Shown here one piece after another: positions 42,914-50,278 of a stretch of DNA of 64,000 nucleotides. This DNA is from Saccharothrix australiensis (lineage in GTDB: Bacteria; Actinomycetota; Actinomycetes; Mycobacteriales; Pseudonocardiaceae): positions 4,117,501 through 4,181,500 of the forward strand of contig NZ_RBXO01000001.1 in the NCBI RefSeq assembly GCF_003634935.1. The letters run 5' to 3'. The notes under the pieces were generated by a model. That model was given only the letters and a program-made list of their open reading frames with translations. It was not told where the DNA came from and made no database searches. Position numbers and translations under genes: made by a program. Within the stretch, counting starts at the first letter, position 1. Every line of letters starts with the position of its first letter.

Positions 42914-42939
42914 AACGATCGGACTGCTCCGTTCGTTCC
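42914..42939 (-). promoter_or_regulatory. Sigma-R-type promoter of rbpA
   Basis: On the minus strand GGAAC (42939-42935) is followed after exactly 18 bases by GTT (42916-42914), the consensus of disulfide-stress sigma factor SigR (GGAAT-N18-GTT). It lies 59-84 bases before the rbpA start. In Streptomyces coelicolor rbpA is a known SigR target, so the match is expected. Confidence 0.7.
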
Positions 42940-42949
42940 CGGTTTGGCG

Positions 42950-43320
42950 GTCATGGTCGCCCACAGTGACGTCGTTCACCCGTCAACGAAGGCTTCCTCC
43001 TAAGGGAGGCAATCGCGGCGAGATCGTGACGCGTTATCAAGCTGTCGGGCTGCTTCATCACACGGATGGAGCAGTACCGGCAGAAAGTGTGCGGCTGCGA
43101 CAGCTTAGACCGAACACGTAGGGCGATGTTCAACCGGGTTTAACGCCGGAGTAGTGATGAGCGTCATGCTTGCGATTACTCCAAGTCATATCGCCGCCCT
43201 CGGCTCGGATCGCCACGCTGCGTGGTGATCCGAGCGTGTTGCGTGGTGTCCACCTCCAGGGATCACCCGTCCGGCGCGCACCCAAACGTCGGTACCGCCA
43301 TTTTATTCCTTTGATGATTT
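42950..43320 (-). other. Low-GC intergenic island with hairpins, possible ncRNA
   Basis: About 370 bases between the NUDIX gene and rbpA with clearly lower GC than any nearby region. It holds CTCGGATC-G-CCACG-CTG-CGTGG-T-GATCCGAG (43204-43234), a nested hairpin GGAGTA...TACTCC enclosing ATGA-GCG-TCAT (43148-43182), and CCTCC-CTTA-GGAGG pairing near 43000. A 12-codon frame on the minus strand (43301-43263) with AAAGGA upstream precedes the large hairpin. It could be a structured leader of rbpA, a small RNA, or the NUDIX terminator plus spacer. The 60-codon open frame across it does not look like protein. Confidence 0.35.
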
Positions 43321-43337
43321 CAGTGTGGACTTAAAGA

Positions 43338-43796
43338 TCACAGTTCGACGAGGCGGTCCAGGAAGGCGCGCTGCGCGGCGACCAGCTTCACCGCGGCCTC
43401 GACGAGGGGGAACCAGGCGACGCGGTCGACCTCGGGGTAGCGGCGCAGGACGCCCGAGCCCCTGGGCCATTCCAGCTCGAACGTGCCGGGCACGACCAGT
43501 CCGGGGTCCAGGTCGCCCTCCAGCGCCCACACGTGGACGGTCTTGCCGCCGGACTGGCGCACGTGGCCGAGCGGGACGAGGTCGCCGTCGGGGACGGGCA
43601 GGCCGAGCTCCTCGGTGAACTCGCGGCGGGCGGTGGCCTCCAGCGGCTCGTCGCCGTCGGGCTCGCCCTTGGGCACGGACCACGCGCCCGCGTCCTTGCG
43701 CGCCCAGAACGGGCCGCCCATGTGGCCGATGAGCACTTCGAGGCCGTCGTCGCCACGCCGGTGCAGCAGGATGCCCGCGCTGGTCTTCCCCGTCAC
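43338..43796 (-). CDS. NUDIX hydrolase
   Basis: A 152-residue hydrolase of nucleoside diphosphates linked to another group. The NUDIX box is complete: G-EPDGD-E-PLEATAR-REFTEELG (Gx5Ex7REUxEExGU) around residues 40-63. It is preceded by FWARKDAGAWSVPKGE, the arrangement seen in diadenosine polyphosphate or mutT-like members. The GTG at 43796 starts right at the conserved KTSAGILLHRRG; a TTG at 43865 would add an unconserved Ala/Pro-rich leader that begins just before the tdk stop codon. It is transcribed with thymidine kinase, 69 bases after it. Confidence 0.85.
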   Translation of the reverse strand: MTGKTSAGILLHRRGDDGLEVLIGHMGGPFWARKDAGAWSVPKGEPDGDEPLEATARREFTEELGLPVPDGDLVPLGHVRQSGGKTVHVWALEGDLDPGLVVPGTFELEWPRGSGVLRRYPEVDRVAWFPLVEAAVKLVAAQRAFLDRLVEL

Positions 43797-43865
43797 GCCC
43801 CCAGTGTGGCGGGGTGGGGGAGCGGCGGGTCGCGCGGGTGTGGCGGCGACCTCCGACGCGGTCAA

Positions 43866-44594
43866 TCAGGTGAGGCTGAGCTGGCGGCCCTGGACGGTCT
43901 CGGGGCCGAGGTCGCCGGTGCGGTAGTGGCGGCGGCACAGGACCTGGTAGCGGACCTCGTCGCTGGTGTGGGCGGTGTCGGCGACCAGGACGGTGTCGCC
44001 GGCGCGGACGACGTCGCCGTCGTGGACGCGGGCGTTGAACCGGCCGGGGTGGCCGCACCAGCACAGGACCTCGACCTGGATGGCGTCGAGGTCGTCGGCG
44101 AGCTCGAACAGGCGGCGGGAGCCGGGGAACAGGGTGCTGCGGAAGTCGGTGGCCAGGCCGAAGCAGTAGATGTCGAGCTGGGCGTCGTCGGCGAGTTCGG
44201 CGAGCTGGTCGACCTGGGCGGGGGAGAGGAACTGGGCCTCGTCGACGATGAGGTAGTCGACGCGGGCGCCGTCGGCCCAGCGCCGGCGCACCAGGGCGCG
44301 CAGGTCCATGTCCTCGTGGACCTCCAGGGCGTGGCGGGCCAGGCCCATGCGGCTGGAGATGGTGGGCGTGCCGGAGCGGTCGTGGCGGACGAGCAGGAGC
44401 CCGCGGCGGCCCTGGCGGGCCTGGTTGTGGTCGATCTGGAGGGCGAGGGTGGACTTGCCGCAGTCCATCGGGCCGAAGAAGAAGCGGAGCCTGCCGGTGG
44501 GCGCGACGCCTCGGCGCGCGCCGGCGGCGGGCACGGCGGACAGGGCGTCGGTCGGGTCGGTGCTGGGGTTCGTCGGCTCCACGGCGGGCCACAT
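43866..44594 (-). CDS. tdk: Thymidine kinase (type II)
   Basis: A 242-residue type II thymidine kinase that phosphorylates salvaged thymidine with ATP. The P-loop FFFGPMDCGKSTLALQID is at residues 38-55, Walker B DYLIVDEAQFLSPAQVDQLA, and the lasso loop around LATDFRSTLFPGSRRLFELA. The zinc-binding cysteines lie in VEVLCWCGHPGRFNARV and YQVLCRRHYR. The first 32 residues are an unconserved Ala/Pro leader, so the start may be GTG near VAPTGRLRF. It is upstream of the NUDIX gene; together they handle nucleotides. Confidence 0.93.
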   Translation of the reverse strand: MWPAVEPTNPSTDPTDALSAVPAAGARRGVAPTGRLRFFFGPMDCGKSTLALQIDHNQARQGRRGLLLVRHDRSGTPTISSRMGLARHALEVHEDMDLRALVRRRWADGARVDYLIVDEAQFLSPAQVDQLAELADDAQLDIYCFGLATDFRSTLFPGSRRLFELADDLDAIQVEVLCWCGHPGRFNARVHDGDVVRAGDTVLVADTAHTSDEVRYQVLCRRHYRTGDLGPETVQGRQLSLT

Positions 44595-44665
44595 TAGTGG
44601 TTCACGGTCGGTGGTCGCGGGTTCGCGCCGGTGTGCCGTGTCGTGGCGGTCGGTGACGGGCTGTC

Positions 44666-44700
44666 GATCATTTCGACTACCTTAATCATTTCAGTGTCAC
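44666..44700 (-). promoter_or_regulatory. Repeated GAAATGAT motif upstream of tdk
   Basis: On the minus strand GAAATGAT occurs twice (44693-44686 and 44674-44667) with 19-base periodicity, in a stretch of low GC 73-100 bases before the tdk start. CCTTAATCATTTCAGTGT (44680-44697 on the plus strand) nearly repeats a sequence at 43308-43326 after the NUDIX gene. A regulator site is plausible. Confidence 0.35.
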
Positions 44701-44771
44701 CCAAAAGTGTGCCCTTGAGCAGGATCCCGACACAGCGCACCTTCAAAACCACGCCAGGAGGGGAGGAGCCC

Positions 44772-45131
44772 TCAGTCCGCCCGCCGTTCCCCCGCGATGA
44801 GCCGGTCGAGGTTGGCGCGGGTGGCCGCCAGCTCGCCGATCGCCTCGTCGATCCGGTCGCGCTCCCGCGCCAGCCCTTCGGTCAGCTCCGGGCAGCCGGG
44901 GGTGAGCAGGCCGTCGTCGTCGACGATGCACGGCAGCACTTCGAGGATCCGGGCGGTGTTGAGGCCGGCCGCGAGCAGGACCCTGATCCGCCGCACGGCG
45001 GCCACGTCCCCCTCGCGGTACGCGCGGTAGCCGCTCGGCAGGCGGCGCGGGCTGAGCAGCCCCTGTTCCTCGTAGTAGCGCAGCGCGCGTTCGCTGACCC
45101 CGGTGCGCCGCGCCAGTTCCCCGATCCGCAC
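44772..45131 (-). CDS. MerR-family regulator
   Basis: A 119-residue MerR protein. The winged helix-turn-helix starts with RIGELARRTGVSERALRYYE (residues 2-22) and continues with SGYRAYREGDVAAVRRIRVL. The C-terminal coiled coil (GLARERDRIDEAIGELAATR) dimerises; a Cys in VLPCIVDDDG and one in GCPELTE could sense a ligand or metal, though they are not in a known metal pattern. GTG 45131 has a good GGGAG site; GTG at 45158 lies within the operator. It is divergent from the reductase gene, whose promoter has the overlong spacer that MerR proteins untwist. Confidence 0.88.
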   Translation of the reverse strand: MRIGELARRTGVSERALRYYEEQGLLSPRRLPSGYRAYREGDVAAVRRIRVLLAAGLNTARILEVLPCIVDDDGLLTPGCPELTEGLARERDRIDEAIGELAATRANLDRLIAGERRAD

Positions 45132-45147
45132 CCCACCGCTCCCGGAG

Positions 45148-45179
45148 TTGACCTTCACGTGGACGTGAAGGTTTAGCTT
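45148..45179 (+). promoter_or_regulatory. MerR-type promoter with 22-bp perfect operator
   Basis: TTGACC (45148-45153) and TTAGCT (45173-45178) are separated by 19 bp, the overlong spacer typical of MerR-controlled promoters. The spacer contains ACCTTCACGT-GG-ACGTGAAGGT (45151-45172), a perfect dyad. The reductase ATG at 45187 follows 8 bases after the -10, so its mRNA is probably leaderless. Confidence 0.8.
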
Positions 45180-45186
45180 AGCCGGC

Positions 45187-46029
45187 ATGACCCCAGTCAC
45201 CGTTCTCGGACTCGGCCCGATGGGCCGTGCCCTGGCCGCCGCGTTCGCCGCCGCCGGCCACCCCACGACCGTGTGGAACCGCACACCGGGCAAGGCAGCC
45301 GGCCTCGACGTGGCCGTCGCGGGCACGGCCGCCGCGGCGATCGCGGCGAGTCCCCTGGTCGTGGTGTGCGTGCGGGACCACGCGGCGGCGCGGTCGGTGC
45401 TCGACGTCGGGGTGCCGGCGGGCCGCACCCTGGTGGACTTCACCGGCGGCTCGCCCGCGCAGGCGCGCGCGATGGCCGCCTGGGCGGGCGAGCGGGGCGT
45501 CGACCACCTCGACGGCGTGGTCGTGGCGACGCCCGAGGCCGTGGGCGGTCCGGGGGCGGTGCTGTTCTACAGCGGGCCGGGCGGGGTCTACGAGGCGCAC
45601 CGGTCGACGTTGGCCGCGCTCGGCGGGAACGCCACTTACCTGGGCGAGGACCCCGGTCGGGCGGCGGCGTTCGACGCGTCGTTGCAGGACCTGTTCTGGA
45701 CGGCGATGAGCGGGGTGGTGCACATGTTCGCGCTCGCGGGCGCGGAGGGCATCGGCGCGGTGGAGGTCGCCGGGCACGCGAAGGCGGTGCTGGGGTTCTT
45801 CCCGGACCTGGTGGACCAGGTCGCCGGGCAGGTCGCGGCGGGCAGCTTCCCCGGTGCGGACGCCACGATCGGGTCGGTGGCGGGTGTGCTGGACACGATC
45901 CTGGGCACGGTCCGGGCGCACGGCCTGGACAACGGGGTGCTCACCGCCGTGCGGGCGGAGGTGGGGCGGGCGGTCGAGGCCGGGTACGGGGCGGAGGGGT
46001 TCGGCAGGCTCGCCGCGCCGCGGTCCTGA
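45187..46029 (+). CDS. Imine reductase-like NAD(P)-dependent oxidoreductase
   Basis: A 280-residue reductase of the 6PGDH/HIBADH superfamily closest in style to imine reductases. The Rossmann part is VTVLGLGPMGRALAAAFAAA with TVWNRTPGKA, where the Arg favours NADPH; DFTGGSPAQARAM and GVVVATPEAVGGPGAVLFYS follow. The C-terminal helical domain forms the dimer (DASLQDLFWTAMSGVVHMFA). The substrate could be a cyclic imine or a beta-hydroxy acid. It is driven by the divergent MerR gene through a perfect operator, so it is probably an inducible detoxifying enzyme. Confidence 0.85.
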   Translation: MTPVTVLGLGPMGRALAAAFAAAGHPTTVWNRTPGKAAGLDVAVAGTAAAAIAASPLVVVCVRDHAAARSVLDVGVPAGRTLVDFTGGSPAQARAMAAWAGERGVDHLDGVVVATPEAVGGPGAVLFYSGPGGVYEAHRSTLAALGGNATYLGEDPGRAAAFDASLQDLFWTAMSGVVHMFALAGAEGIGAVEVAGHAKAVLGFFPDLVDQVAGQVAAGSFPGADATIGSVAGVLDTILGTVRAHGLDNGVLTAVRAEVGRAVEAGYGAEGFGRLAAPRS

Positions 46030-46058
46030 TCGCGGCCCGAGGGCGCACGGTGGACGAG

Positions 46059-46080
46059 ATATACCGCTTCGCGATATAAC
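46059..46080 (+). promoter_or_regulatory. PadR operator and -10 box
   Basis: ATATNNCGNNNCGNNATAT (46059-46077) is an imperfect AT-rich dyad that stands out sharply in the GC-rich surroundings. TATAAC (46075-46080) overlaps its right arm as a -10 box, seven bases before GTG 46088. AT-rich dyads of this type are typical PadR sites, so self-repression by the next gene is likely. Confidence 0.6.
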
Positions 46081-46096
46081 CTGCGGTGTGAGGGGT

Positions 46097-46411
46097 ATGT
46101 CGGAGCAGGCGTTCCTGGTGCTGACGGCGCTGGCCGAGGAGCCGTTGCACGGGTACGCGATCGTGCGGTCGGTGGAGGCCCTGTCGGAGGGCCGGGTGGT
46201 GTTGCGGGTGGGCACGCTGTACGGCGTGCTGGACCGCCTGGTGGCCGAGGGGTTGGCGGAGCGGGACCGCGAGGAGGTGCACCGGGGTCGGTTGCGCCGG
46301 TACTACCGGTTGACCGACGCGGGGGTGCGGGCGTTGTCGGCGGAGGTGGCGCGGCTGTCGGCGAACGTGCGGGCGGCGTCGTCGGTGCTGCGGGCGAGGG
46401 AGGCGCGGTGA
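46097..46411 (+). CDS. PadR-family regulator
   Basis: A 104-residue short PadR (subfamily 2) repressor. It has the hallmark LVLTALAEEPLHGYAIVRSV, then GTLYGVLDRLVAEGLAERDR and the wing RRYYRLTDAGVRALSAEVAR. The ATG at 46097 has GAGGGGT upstream; GTG 46088 is a possible leaderless start. The stop overlaps the next gene (GTGA), the usual pairing of a PadR gene with a membrane protein gene, as in many actinobacterial anti-sigma-like or transporter loci. Autoregulation through the upstream dyad is likely. Confidence 0.9.
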   Translation: MSEQAFLVLTALAEEPLHGYAIVRSVEALSEGRVVLRVGTLYGVLDRLVAEGLAERDREEVHRGRLRRYYRLTDAGVRALSAEVARLSANVRAASSVLRAREAR

Positions 46412-47196
46412 GGTCGGACGCTGCGGGATCGGGTGCTGCGGGATCGGGTGCTGCGGGATCGGGCGCGATGGGATCGGGTGCTGCGGGGTCGAACCTGGAA
46501 CGCCGGTACCGGGCGCTGTTGCGGGTGCTGCCCGCCTGGTACCGGGCGGAGCGCGAGGAGGAGATGGTGGGGATCTTCCTCGCGGGCCGGTCGGGCGGGT
46601 TGGACGCCGAGTACGGCTGGCCGGGGTGGGGCGAGGCGTGGGCGACGTGGGCGTTGGCGGTGCGGGTGCGCTTCCGGGCGGGCGGCCGGGCCGGTGACGT
46701 GGCGCGGTTCGTGGCGTTGGCCGGCCTGGTGGGGCACGTGGTGCTCGCGGCGCAGGCGGCCGTGTCGGCGGCGCGGTTCGGCGGCACGTGGGCGGTGTGG
46801 TTCGACCTGCCGGTGGTGGGCGCGTTCGCCGGTCTGCTGGCGCGTCGGCGGGTGGTGGCGCGGGCCGCGGTGTGCGCGGCGGCGCTGGTCTCGGCGGTGG
46901 CGGCGGGTGTCGCGGTCGCCGGGGGTGCGGAGCCGTGGCTGCTGGTGCCGCACGTGCCGACGTGGGTGACGGCGGCGGCGGTGCTGCTGGGTTTCCACCG
47001 GGACGCGCCGGCGCCACCACGGGTGTGGTGGTCGGTGGCCGCGGCGACCGGTGCCGCGGTGGGCGCGGTGTGGGCGTGGGTGGTGCCGTTGTCGCTGGTG
47101 GGGTTCGGTGCGGTGTGGGTGGTCACCACGGCCGTGGCGGTGGTGTCCCGGCTGTGGGCGGGTGTCCGGCGGGCGGGTGCCGCGCCGCCGGGGTGA
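46408..47196 (+). CDS. PadR-coupled membrane protein
   Basis: 262 residues. After a (GSGAA)n pentapeptide leader (residues 5-28) comes a cytosolic domain with ERRYRALLRVLPAWYRAERE and EEMVGIFLAGRS, as in PadR-linked membrane proteins. Five or six membrane helices follow (from about residue 95: FVALAGLVGHVVLAAQAAVS to VVTTAVAVVSRLWAGVR). The GTG at 46408 overlaps the padR stop. The pentapeptide leader comes from a 15-base tandem repeat. Function unknown; the pair is found throughout actinobacteria. Confidence 0.8.
   Translation: MRSDAAGSGAAGSGAAGSGAMGSGAAGSNLERRYRALLRVLPAWYRAEREEEMVGIFLAGRSGGLDAEYGWPGWGEAWATWALAVRVRFRAGGRAGDVARFVALAGLVGHVVLAAQAAVSAARFGGTWAVWFDLPVVGAFAGLLARRRVVARAAVCAAALVSAVAAGVAVAGGAEPWLLVPHVPTWVTAAAVLLGFHRDAPAPPRVWWSVAAATGAAVGAVWAWVVPLSLVGFGAVWVVTTAVAVVSRLWAGVRRAGAAPPG
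46421..46490 (+). repeat. 15-bp in-frame tandem repeat
   Basis: CTGCGGGATCGGGTG is repeated about 4.5 times (units start at 46421, 46436, 46451, 46466, 46481; the last two imperfect). It encodes the GSGAA repeats at the N-terminus of the membrane protein, so copy changes keep the frame. Confidence 0.88.
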
Positions 47197-47259
47197 GCCG
47201 CGGGCGGGTGGTGGGTGGCCGGGGCGGCGACGGCGGTGTCGGGCGCCCCGGCGGCGGGG

Positions 47260-48660
47260 TCACAGCTTCGCGGGGAGCGGGTTGCCCGCGGCGGCGACGG
47301 CCTTGCGGATCGGCACGAAGATCATCAGCACGAAGCCGACGACGAAGAACACCACCAGCGAGATGATCGCCAGCCGGAACGAGCCGGTGGCCTGGCCGAC
47401 GCCCGCGAACACCAGCGGGCCCAGCCACGACGTGGAGCGCTCGCCCACCTCGTAGAGGGAGAAGTACTGCGCCTCCCGGCCGGGCGGGATCATCTGGGAG
47501 AACAGCGAGCGGGACAGGGCGTTGGTGCCGCCGAGCACGATGCCGATGCCGACCGCGAGGCCGTAGAACTGGAACTGCTGCCCGGCCTGGACGAAGAACG
47601 CCGCGCCGATGACGAAGATCCACACGATCAGGCTGACCATGATGGTGCGCTTCGCGCCCCAGTGCCGGGCGACCCGGCCGTGCAGGACCGCGCCGCCGAA
47701 GGCGACGAACTGGACGATGAGGATGGTGGCGATCAGGACGGTCTCGTCGAGCTTGAGCTCGTCGCGGCCGTACTGGGCGGAGACGTTGGCGACGGTGGCG
47801 ATGCCGTCGGTGTAGATCAGGTAGGTGCCCAGGAACGCCAGGGTGAGCGGGAACAGCCTGGCCTGGCGCATGGTCCGGCGCAGTTCGCGGAACCCGGCGG
47901 TGATCACGGATGCGCCGCGCTCGGCGTCGCGCGCCTGCCGCTCGTCGCGCTTGAGGCGGGCGAGGGGGATGAGGGTGAACCCGGCCCACCACAGGCCGGA
48001 CAGGACGAACCCGACGCGCACGGCGGCGCCCTCGCCGAGGCCGATCGCGTCGTGGCCGATGAACAGCCCGAGCTGCACGGCCAGGGCGAGGCCGCCGCCG
48101 AGGTAGCCGAACGCCCAGCCTCGGGAGGACACCGCGTCGCGCTCGTCGGGGGTGGCGATCTCGGGCAGGAACGCGTAGTAGACGACGACCGACGCGCCGT
48201 AGCAGATGTTGCCGAGGATGAACAGGGCGACGCCGAGCTGCCAGTCGGAGCCGCCGACCAGGGCGAGGGCGGCGGTGGCGGCGGCGCCGGTGAACGCCAG
48301 GCCGCCGAGCATCCGCCGCTTGTTGCGGGTGCGGTCGGCGATCGCACCCATCACGGGCAGCACCACGACCTGCACGACGGTGGCGATGGACAGCAGGTAG
48401 CCCCACAGCGACCCGGCGGGGAAGTGCGCGCCGAACAGCGAGATGTCGCACTGCTGGAGCGAGCCGGCGGCGCAGGCGTCGGGTCCGTTGCGGGCGACGT
48501 CCTGCCGGGCGGACTCCTTGGCCACCGAGGTGAGGTAGCCGGAGAGGAACACCGTGACCACGGAGGTGGGGAACACCTGGTTCGCCCAGTCGTACCAGGT
48601 CCATCCGCGTTGTTCCCGCTTGCGGTCGAGGGCGGGTGCTGCGCTGTCGGCCACGCTCAT
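47260..48660 (-). CDS. UMF1-family MFS transporter
   Basis: A 466-residue membrane transporter of the UMF1/Atg22-like branch of MFS. The start RGWTWYDWANQVFPTSVVTV is diagnostic, followed by a periplasmic loop with two cysteines (NGPDACAAGSLQQCDISLFG) and about twelve helices. GAIADRTRNKRRMLGGLAF is the MFS loop 2-3 motif, and IGIVLGGTNALSRSLFSQMI is also conserved. Yeast Atg22 exports amino acids from the vacuole; the bacterial substrate is unknown. It is encoded on the minus strand beside the glycerophosphodiesterase gene, 61 bases downstream of it. Confidence 0.9.
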   Translation of the reverse strand: MSVADSAAPALDRKREQRGWTWYDWANQVFPTSVVTVFLSGYLTSVAKESARQDVARNGPDACAAGSLQQCDISLFGAHFPAGSLWGYLLSIATVVQVVVLPVMGAIADRTRNKRRMLGGLAFTGAAATAALALVGGSDWQLGVALFILGNICYGASVVVYYAFLPEIATPDERDAVSSRGWAFGYLGGGLALAVQLGLFIGHDAIGLGEGAAVRVGFVLSGLWWAGFTLIPLARLKRDERQARDAERGASVITAGFRELRRTMRQARLFPLTLAFLGTYLIYTDGIATVANVSAQYGRDELKLDETVLIATILIVQFVAFGGAVLHGRVARHWGAKRTIMVSLIVWIFVIGAAFFVQAGQQFQFYGLAVGIGIVLGGTNALSRSLFSQMIPPGREAQYFSLYEVGERSTSWLGPLVFAGVGQATGSFRLAIISLVVFFVVGFVLMIFVPIRKAVAAAGNPLPAKL

Positions 48661-48721
48661 GGGGGCGGACTGTACTTCCCCGCCGGCACCCGCGTGGTGA
48701 TCACCGCCAACCTGTTGTCGA

Positions 48722-49495
48722 TCAGCCGCTCACCCATGCCTGCCTGCTGCGCAGCACGTCGCGCAGCACGTCGGGCCGGTCGGTGACCAGGCCGTCGACG
48801 CCGAGGTCGAGCAGGGATGTCATCCGTTGTTCGTCGTCGATGGTCCAGACGTGCACCTCCAGGCCACGGCGGTGGGCGGCGCGGACGAACCGGCCGTCGA
48901 CCACGACCAGCCTGCCCTGGGTGACGGGCACCTGGGCGATCCGGCCCGCGACCGGCAGGGGCAGCGGCACCCGGCCGGACGCCCACAGCGCGCCCGCCGA
49001 CCGGGGGCCCATCGAGGTCATCAGCTCCGGTCCGCCCAGGCGGCGCAGCCGGGCCAGGCGGCGCTCGGAGAACGACGCCAGGCACACCCGGTGCAGGGAG
49101 CGGGTGCGGCGCAGCAGGTCGATCACCGGCTCGACCGCGCCGTCGGCCTTGACGTCGACGTTGACCAGCGCGTCGGGCAGCTCCTCCAGCAGGTCGGCCA
49201 GCCGGGCGACGGGTTCGCGGCCGCCGACGTTGGCGCGGCGGACGGCCGACCACGGCTGGGCGGCGACGGGGCCGGTGCCGTCGGTGGTGCGGTCGAGCAC
49301 GTCGTCGTGGTGCACCACCACCACGCCGTCGGAGGTGGCGTGCACGTCGGTCTCCAGGTAGCGGAAGCCCTCCAGGGCGGCGCGCCGGAACGCGGCCAGG
49401 GAGTTCTCCATGCCGGCGAGGTCGTCGAGGTGCCACCCGCGGTGGGCGAACGCCCTGGGGTGCGGGCCGGACAGGTAGGGGTGGTTCGCGGTCAC
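48722..49495 (-). CDS. Glycerophosphodiester phosphodiesterase
   Basis: A 257-residue cytosolic GDPD that releases glycerol-3-phosphate from deacylated phospholipids. The active-site pieces are present: AFAHRGWHLDDLAGMENSLA (first catalytic His and the ENT part), YLETDVHATSDGVVVVHHDD (metal Glu and Asp, second His), VNVDVKADGA and HVWTIDDEQRM. The GTG at 49495 follows a weak CAGGGC site. No signal peptide, so it recycles internal phospholipid headgroups. It lies just upstream of the UMF1 transporter on the same strand. Confidence 0.9.
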   Translation of the reverse strand: MTANHPYLSGPHPRAFAHRGWHLDDLAGMENSLAAFRRAALEGFRYLETDVHATSDGVVVVHHDDVLDRTTDGTGPVAAQPWSAVRRANVGGREPVARLADLLEELPDALVNVDVKADGAVEPVIDLLRRTRSLHRVCLASFSERRLARLRRLGGPELMTSMGPRSAGALWASGRVPLPLPVAGRIAQVPVTQGRLVVVDGRFVRAAHRRGLEVHVWTIDDEQRMTSLLDLGVDGLVTDRPDVLRDVLRSRQAWVSG

Positions 49496-49563
49496 GCCCT
49501 GGAGTCTGCCCCGACGGCGTGGCGTCGGGATGACCGGTGGGTAGCGGGATACCGTCGCGCGGC

Positions 49564-49920
49564 ATGGAGCTGGTGAGCGAGGCCGTCGGGTCGCGCCGGG
49601 AGGAGGCCAGGCATTGCGCCTGGTGCGGTCGTCGGCTGCCCGACAGCGGCCGGATCGGGCGGCCCCGCCGGTACTGCGCGCAGCCGTGCCGGCAGCGGGC
49701 CTACGAGCGGCGGGCGGCGGTGCAGCGCGGTGGGCTGCCCGAGGACGCGGTGGTGCTGTCCGCCGGCGAGCTGGCCGATCTCCAGGACCGGTTGTTCCGG
49801 GTGCGGTGCGCGGCGGAGGACGTGGCGACGGCGGCGGCGGACGGCGCGGACGCCGGGGAGCTGGCGCGGCTGGCGCAGGAGCTGGTGGAGACCGCGCGGG
49901 ACCTGGAGCGGCTGCGCTGA
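49564..49920 (+). CDS. Zinc-finger protein of unknown function
   Basis: A 118-residue protein. Residues 17-48 form a treble-clef-like zinc site with CAWCGRRLPDSG and RRYCAQPCRQRAYERR (four cysteines). The rest is a helical region with ADLQDRLFRVRCAAEDVATA and LARLAQELVETARDLERLR, suitable for dimerisation. The layout resembles small actinobacterial FCS-type zinc-finger proteins that may bind nucleic acid. The ATG at 49564 is chosen because the conserved part starts soon after. Function unknown. Confidence 0.75.
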   Translation: MELVSEAVGSRREEARHCAWCGRRLPDSGRIGRPRRYCAQPCRQRAYERRAAVQRGGLPEDAVVLSAGELADLQDRLFRVRCAAEDVATAAADGADAGELARLAQELVETARDLERLR

Positions 49921-49974
49921 CCACCCGTTCCCGCCGGTCCGCCGCGCGTGCGCGCCGCCGTCCGGTAGCGCCGC

Positions 49975-50130
49975 GCGCGGGGTCGGCCCCGGTGTTCCCA
50001 GCCCCGGTGTTCCCGGCCCGCGTGTTCCCGGCCTCCGTGCCGTCGGCCCGCGTGCGACCGGTCGGCGTGCCGTCGCTTCCCGACCCGGTGGGCCGCGTCC
50101 GGTCGGTTCGCGTGGAACCGGGTGGCGTGG
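49975..50130. repeat. Decayed 15-bp tandem array
   Basis: Units like CCGGTGTTCCCGGCC recur every 15 bases (about ten units with growing divergence) in the 358-bp gap between the zinc-finger gene and the GGDEF gene. The array has an open frame on both strands, but no protein is credible. Nothing else is recognised in 49921-50278. Confidence 0.7.
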
Positions 50131-50278
50131 GTCGCGACGGGGCCGTCCTCGATGTCGTGACCCGGGCCCGCGTGCTCCGGGTCCGTCGTGGTGGCGTCAC
50201 CCGCGTGGCGGTGGGCGTCGGCTTGCCCCTCGCGCGCGGACTCCACCATCATTGCGCGCGGGGTGGCGAGGAGGGCGC

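Noticed and set aside
42951-43133. 60-codon open frame upstream of rbpA
   Set aside because: Codon use is unlike any gene here and no ribosome site is present; the low-GC region is better read as non-coding.
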